DNA from: a bacterium
GTDB taxonomy: Bacteria > UBA4055
Direction: 5' to 3'
Assembly: GCA_029559475.1 (NCBI GenBank)
Contig: JAKQBN010000012.1
Span: 1-16,291, forward strand
DNA length: 16,291 nt
Shown here one piece after another: positions 13,544 through 16,291 of the stretch (its first letter is position 1; each line of letters begins with the position of its first letter). The notes beneath the pieces are model-generated. The model ran no database searches, was not told the origin of the DNA, and saw only the letters and a program-made list of their open reading frames with translations. Both the position numbers and the translations under genes were made by a program.

Positions 13544-16291
13544 ATGAATGAGGGCGATACAGTAAGAAAACTACGCGCGATAATGTTCTCGGACATCGTC
13601 GGGTATTCAAAGATGATGCAGGCGAATGAAACTGAAGCCCTGAAGCTTTTGCAGAAACACAAGGAAGTCGTTACCGAGATATCGGCTAAATACGGCGGAA
13701 ATATTATCAAACATATCGGCGACGAGATCCTTGTCGAATCTGAAAGCGCGGTCATGCTCGTTTCATGCGCAAAGGAACTGCAGAAATATTTCGAGGAAAG
13801 AAACTCTACCGTACCAAAAGCAAGAGAACTCTGGGTAAGGATAGGAATTCACATCGGCGATGTAATAATCAAGGAAAACGACATATTCGGGGACGGAGTT
13901 AACATCGCTTCGAGGATCAGACCGATCGCAAGGCCCGGAGGGATCGTTATTACACACTCTGTCCTGATCCTCTTAGGAAATCAGGGCGACATAAAATGCA
14001 GTTTCTTAGGTAATAAAAAGCTTAAGAATATTAAAGAGAAAGTGCAGGTTTACGAAGTTCTTCTGGACTCGCAGACCGATCAGCTCCATAATAACGGCAG
14101 ACCTTTCGAACTGAACCGTGATAACATTCTCAAGATATATCTGCCGATAGGACTAACCTTTTTCTTTCTGTTCCTGATGTTTTTCTTAATGGCTTTCAAC
14201 AATTTCACGGATTATGAGGAAGATTATTACAGATCGGACTATAAGTCGTCTTACGAAATAACTCAGCAGATCAAGAGTTCTAAAAATGTGAAAGCGAATT
14301 ACTTCAACATAGTGTCCTCGCCTGAAGATGAATCTGACAAAATAATCCGTTATTACAGACAGATGAATTCCTCTGAGCCGGATAATCCGAAAACGGCTTT
14401 ATTTTTAGCTGCTGCCTACCTGCATTCGGGAAGAAGCGGAAATATGCTTGACAGCGCTGCTATCCTTATCAGAAAAGCGGAACGGTCAGGACTTAACAGC
14501 GTTTATCTTAAGATCTTAAAGCTTGATATATATACTCAAATACGTTCTAGGATGAACGCCGAATATCTCGCTCAAAATCTTTCATCGGAATATTCCGGTA
14601 ACCCGCTGGTTCTTTTTAAGTGCGCCGGTGTTTATAGTGACCTGTGCAAAGATACTGATAAAGCATCTCTCCTCTACAGGAAAGCCCTCAATGAATTTTC
14701 CGATTATGCCGCGGCGATGAACGCACTATCAGAAATGGAATACGACAGATACGAACCTGGTAAGGCAAAGGCTATTTCTGATTCCTCTCTTGCGGTTAAC
14801 CCCTCCTGCCCCGGATCTGTCAGTCAAGCCGTAAAAGTTTATACCGCGCTTTCCGAATTCGATAAAGCCCGCAAAGTCCTGGAGCAGCTCCCAGATGAGG
14901 ATGTTAACAAATATCTTCTTAACGCGAAGATCAACCTTATCGAGAACGATCCTGCTGCGGCTCTCGAATGCATTAACGAAGGCCAGGCGGAGTTCCCGAC
15001 CGAATCAAGGCTTATTGATGCGTACTACAATATACAAAAAATAATCACACTATCTGATTCGATACAACAGAAGGAAAGTTCTGTTTCCTCCAGCAAAAAC
15101 AAGTGGATAAGTTCATGGGAAGACGCAGTTAAAACTTCTTCAAAAGAAAAGAAACCTCTGCTTATTGCAGCGCTGGACAATGAAAATATTTCATCAAAAT
15201 ATCTTGAATTCGCACTGACTCAGGATGAAATAGCCGAGGCTGCAGGCGATGCTGTTCTGTACAGACTTTACCGCCACAGCGACAAAAAGCTTCTCGACGA
15301 ATTCGGAATAACAGGTTTCCCCGCTCTTATCCTTACAGATGAGAACAAATATGTTATAAGATCATTCACCAACACTAAAGGAAATATTTCAGACCGTGAG
15401 GTCGTTTATTCCTTCATAAAAGAATCTGTCGAACTCGGAAAACGAAAACTGTCGATGGAAAAAGATACGGAGGAGAACCGCTACAAAACGGCAAGGGATT
15501 TTTCGCATGCGGAGGAACTCGCTCTGGAATTCGAGATACCTGTCATAGTCGTTCTTTCCCCGAAAGGGTCCGCGTTTTCGGAAACGTATCTTAAGCAGAC
15601 GATTTTCAACCCCGGCTTCATGGAGAATTACAGGAAAACAGTGCTTCTTTCAGCTTCTGAAGATGAGATCCCGGTTCTGGCCAAAAAATACAATACAAGT
15701 AAATTCCCCGCCGTTCTGTTTTTTAACGAGGATATGAACCTTATTTCGTTAAAATACGGAGTAATGCCCCAGAAAGTGCTCGCGGCGGAGATCGACAAGA
15801 TCAGACTTTTTAGAAAAAGAAAGGACATGCCTAAAGAAGAAATAAACTGGGTATATGATCAGAAAGAAGCCGCCCGTTTCTCCGCTCAGGAAGGAAAGAA
15901 CCTTTTCGTTTATTTTTCAGGTTCTGATGAAGAAGTTTACAGCCCTCAAGAGAACATTTTTTCCGATTATGAGATAATTAAAAAGATCAACTCTTCTTAC
16001 ATACCGCTGTATCTCGACGGGAAAAATTCGGATCTTTATAAAAAAGGTGAAACTGGATCTCTGCCTGCTGTCGGATTTATGAACCGGTTCGGCGATCTGA
16101 TATATTGTTCAGCTCTTCCCGAGGATAAATTCGCGCTAAATTCATTTTTGGATTTCAAAACGAATTCCGATATTCTTTTAAGCATCGGCAGCCGCAGTTT
16201 TAAAAGATTTCTTATGAAAGCGGATGAAAATTTTATGATGCTTAAAAACAGACTGTACGAATCCGCTGGGACCGGCCTTATCACATCGATT
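13544..16291 (+). CDS. Class III nucleotide cyclase fused to membrane segment, TPR-like region and three thioredoxin-like domains, 3' end missing
   Basis: The frame is open from ATG 13544 to the right edge (916 codons, no stop). Residues 10-172 form a class III cyclase of the type often fused to TPRs: FSDIVGYSKMM (metal D17), IKHIGDEIL (K56, metal D60), GIHIGDVI, and DIFGDGVNIASRI with D113, N120 and R124. The K56/D113 pair predicts ATP as substrate, giving cAMP. One membrane segment (about 197-219) follows, so the rest should be extracytoplasmic. Residues about 280-500 are helical, TPR-like repeats (ASLLYRKALNEFSDYAAAMN). Three thioredoxin_7/DUF255-like domains follow at about 521-630, 650-755 and 768-865, each with the cis-proline (GFPALIL, KFPAVLF, SLPAVGF) but without CxxC. 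AAGG 7 bases upstream is a weak ribosome binding site. No sign of a frameshift. It is probably the last seen member of the pnp operon. The sensed signal is unknown. Confidence 0.85.
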   Translation, partial: MNEGDTVRKLRAIMFSDIVGYSKMMQANETEALKLLQKHKEVVTEISAKYGGNIIKHIGDEILVESESAVMLVSCAKELQKYFEERNSTVPKARELWVRIGIHIGDVIIKENDIFGDGVNIASRIRPIARPGGIVITHSVLILLGNQGDIKCSFLGNKKLKNIKEKVQVYEVLLDSQTDQLHNNGRPFELNRDNILKIYLPIGLTFFFLFLMFFLMAFNNFTDYEEDYYRSDYKSSYEITQQIKSSKNVKANYFNIVSSPEDESDKIIRYYRQMNSSEPDNPKTALFLAAAYLHSGRSGNMLDSAAILIRKAERSGLNSVYLKILKLDIYTQIRSRMNAEYLAQNLSSEYSGNPLVLFKCAGVYSDLCKDTDKASLLYRKALNEFSDYAAAMNALSEMEYDRYEPGKAKAISDSSLAVNPSCPGSVSQAVKVYTALSEFDKARKVLEQLPDEDVNKYLLNAKINLIENDPAAALECINEGQAEFPTESRLIDAYYNIQKIITLSDSIQQKESSVSSSKNKWISSWEDAVKTSSKEKKPLLIAALDNENISSKYLEFALTQDEIAEAAGDAVLYRLYRHSDKKLLDEFGITGFPALILTDENKYVIRSFTNTKGNISDREVVYSFIKESVELGKRKLSMEKDTEENRYKTARDFSHAEELALEFEIPVIVVLSPKGSAFSETYLKQTIFNPGFMENYRKTVLLSASEDEIPVLAKKYNTSKFPAVLFFNEDMNLISLKYGVMPQKVLAAEIDKIRLFRKRKDMPKEEINWVYDQKEAARFSAQEGKNLFVYFSGSDEEVYSPQENIFSDYEIIKKINSSYIPLYLDGKNSDLYKKGETGSLPAVGFMNRFGDLIYCSALPEDKFALNSFLDFKTNSDILLSIGSRSFKRFLMKADENFMMLKNRLYESAGTGLITSI

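Overview
The window reads as a chromosomal segment of an uncultured-type, Gram-negative bacterium of the FCB superphylum (Cloacimonadota/Delongbacteria-like would fit, but I cannot place it by search). The reasons are a secreted C10 protease ending in a Por/type IX secretion sorting domain (NYPNPFNP motif, terminal KKLTIIK), weak or absent Shine-Dalgarno sites at several starts, and moderate AT richness. All genes lie on the + strand. No RNA genes, CRISPR arrays or insertion sequences were seen, and there is no gene-free stretch longer than about 110 bases.

Region 1 (1-628) is the C-terminal part of a squalene/phytoene-synthase family enzyme, cut by the window edge. Region 2 (about 640-6850) is a surface-protein cluster: a 1169-aa streptopain-like cysteine protease with an adhesin-like tail and a T9SS sorting domain, a 787-aa paralogue of the tail with neither protease nor sorting domain, and an orphan fibronectin-III fragment that looks like a leftover of a tandem domain duplication. 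In both large proteins, fibronectin-III domains appear to be split by whole beta-sandwich domains, resembling the arrangement in gingipain adhesin regions.

Region 3 (about 6890 to the end) looks like one long operon behind a recognisable promoter: pyrD (pyrimidine synthesis), purM (purine synthesis, TTG start), maf (nucleotide pyrophosphatase), an exported TPR-PASTA protein, a gamma-carbonic-anhydrase-like hexapeptide protein, pnp (polynucleotide phosphorylase), and a very large membrane protein that runs off the right edge. Gaps between these genes are at most 28 bases and several genes overlap. The first three genes and pnp share a nucleotide/RNA metabolism theme.

The most unusual item is the last gene (13544 to the edge, at least 916 codons). 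It has an N-terminal class III nucleotide cyclase with its catalytic residues intact, one membrane segment, a TPR-like helical region, and then three consecutive thioredoxin-fold domains that keep the cis-proline but have lost the CxxC pair. This looks like an outside-to-inside sensor making cyclic AMP, with redox-dead thioredoxin modules as the extracytoplasmic part. I do not know this architecture as a described family.
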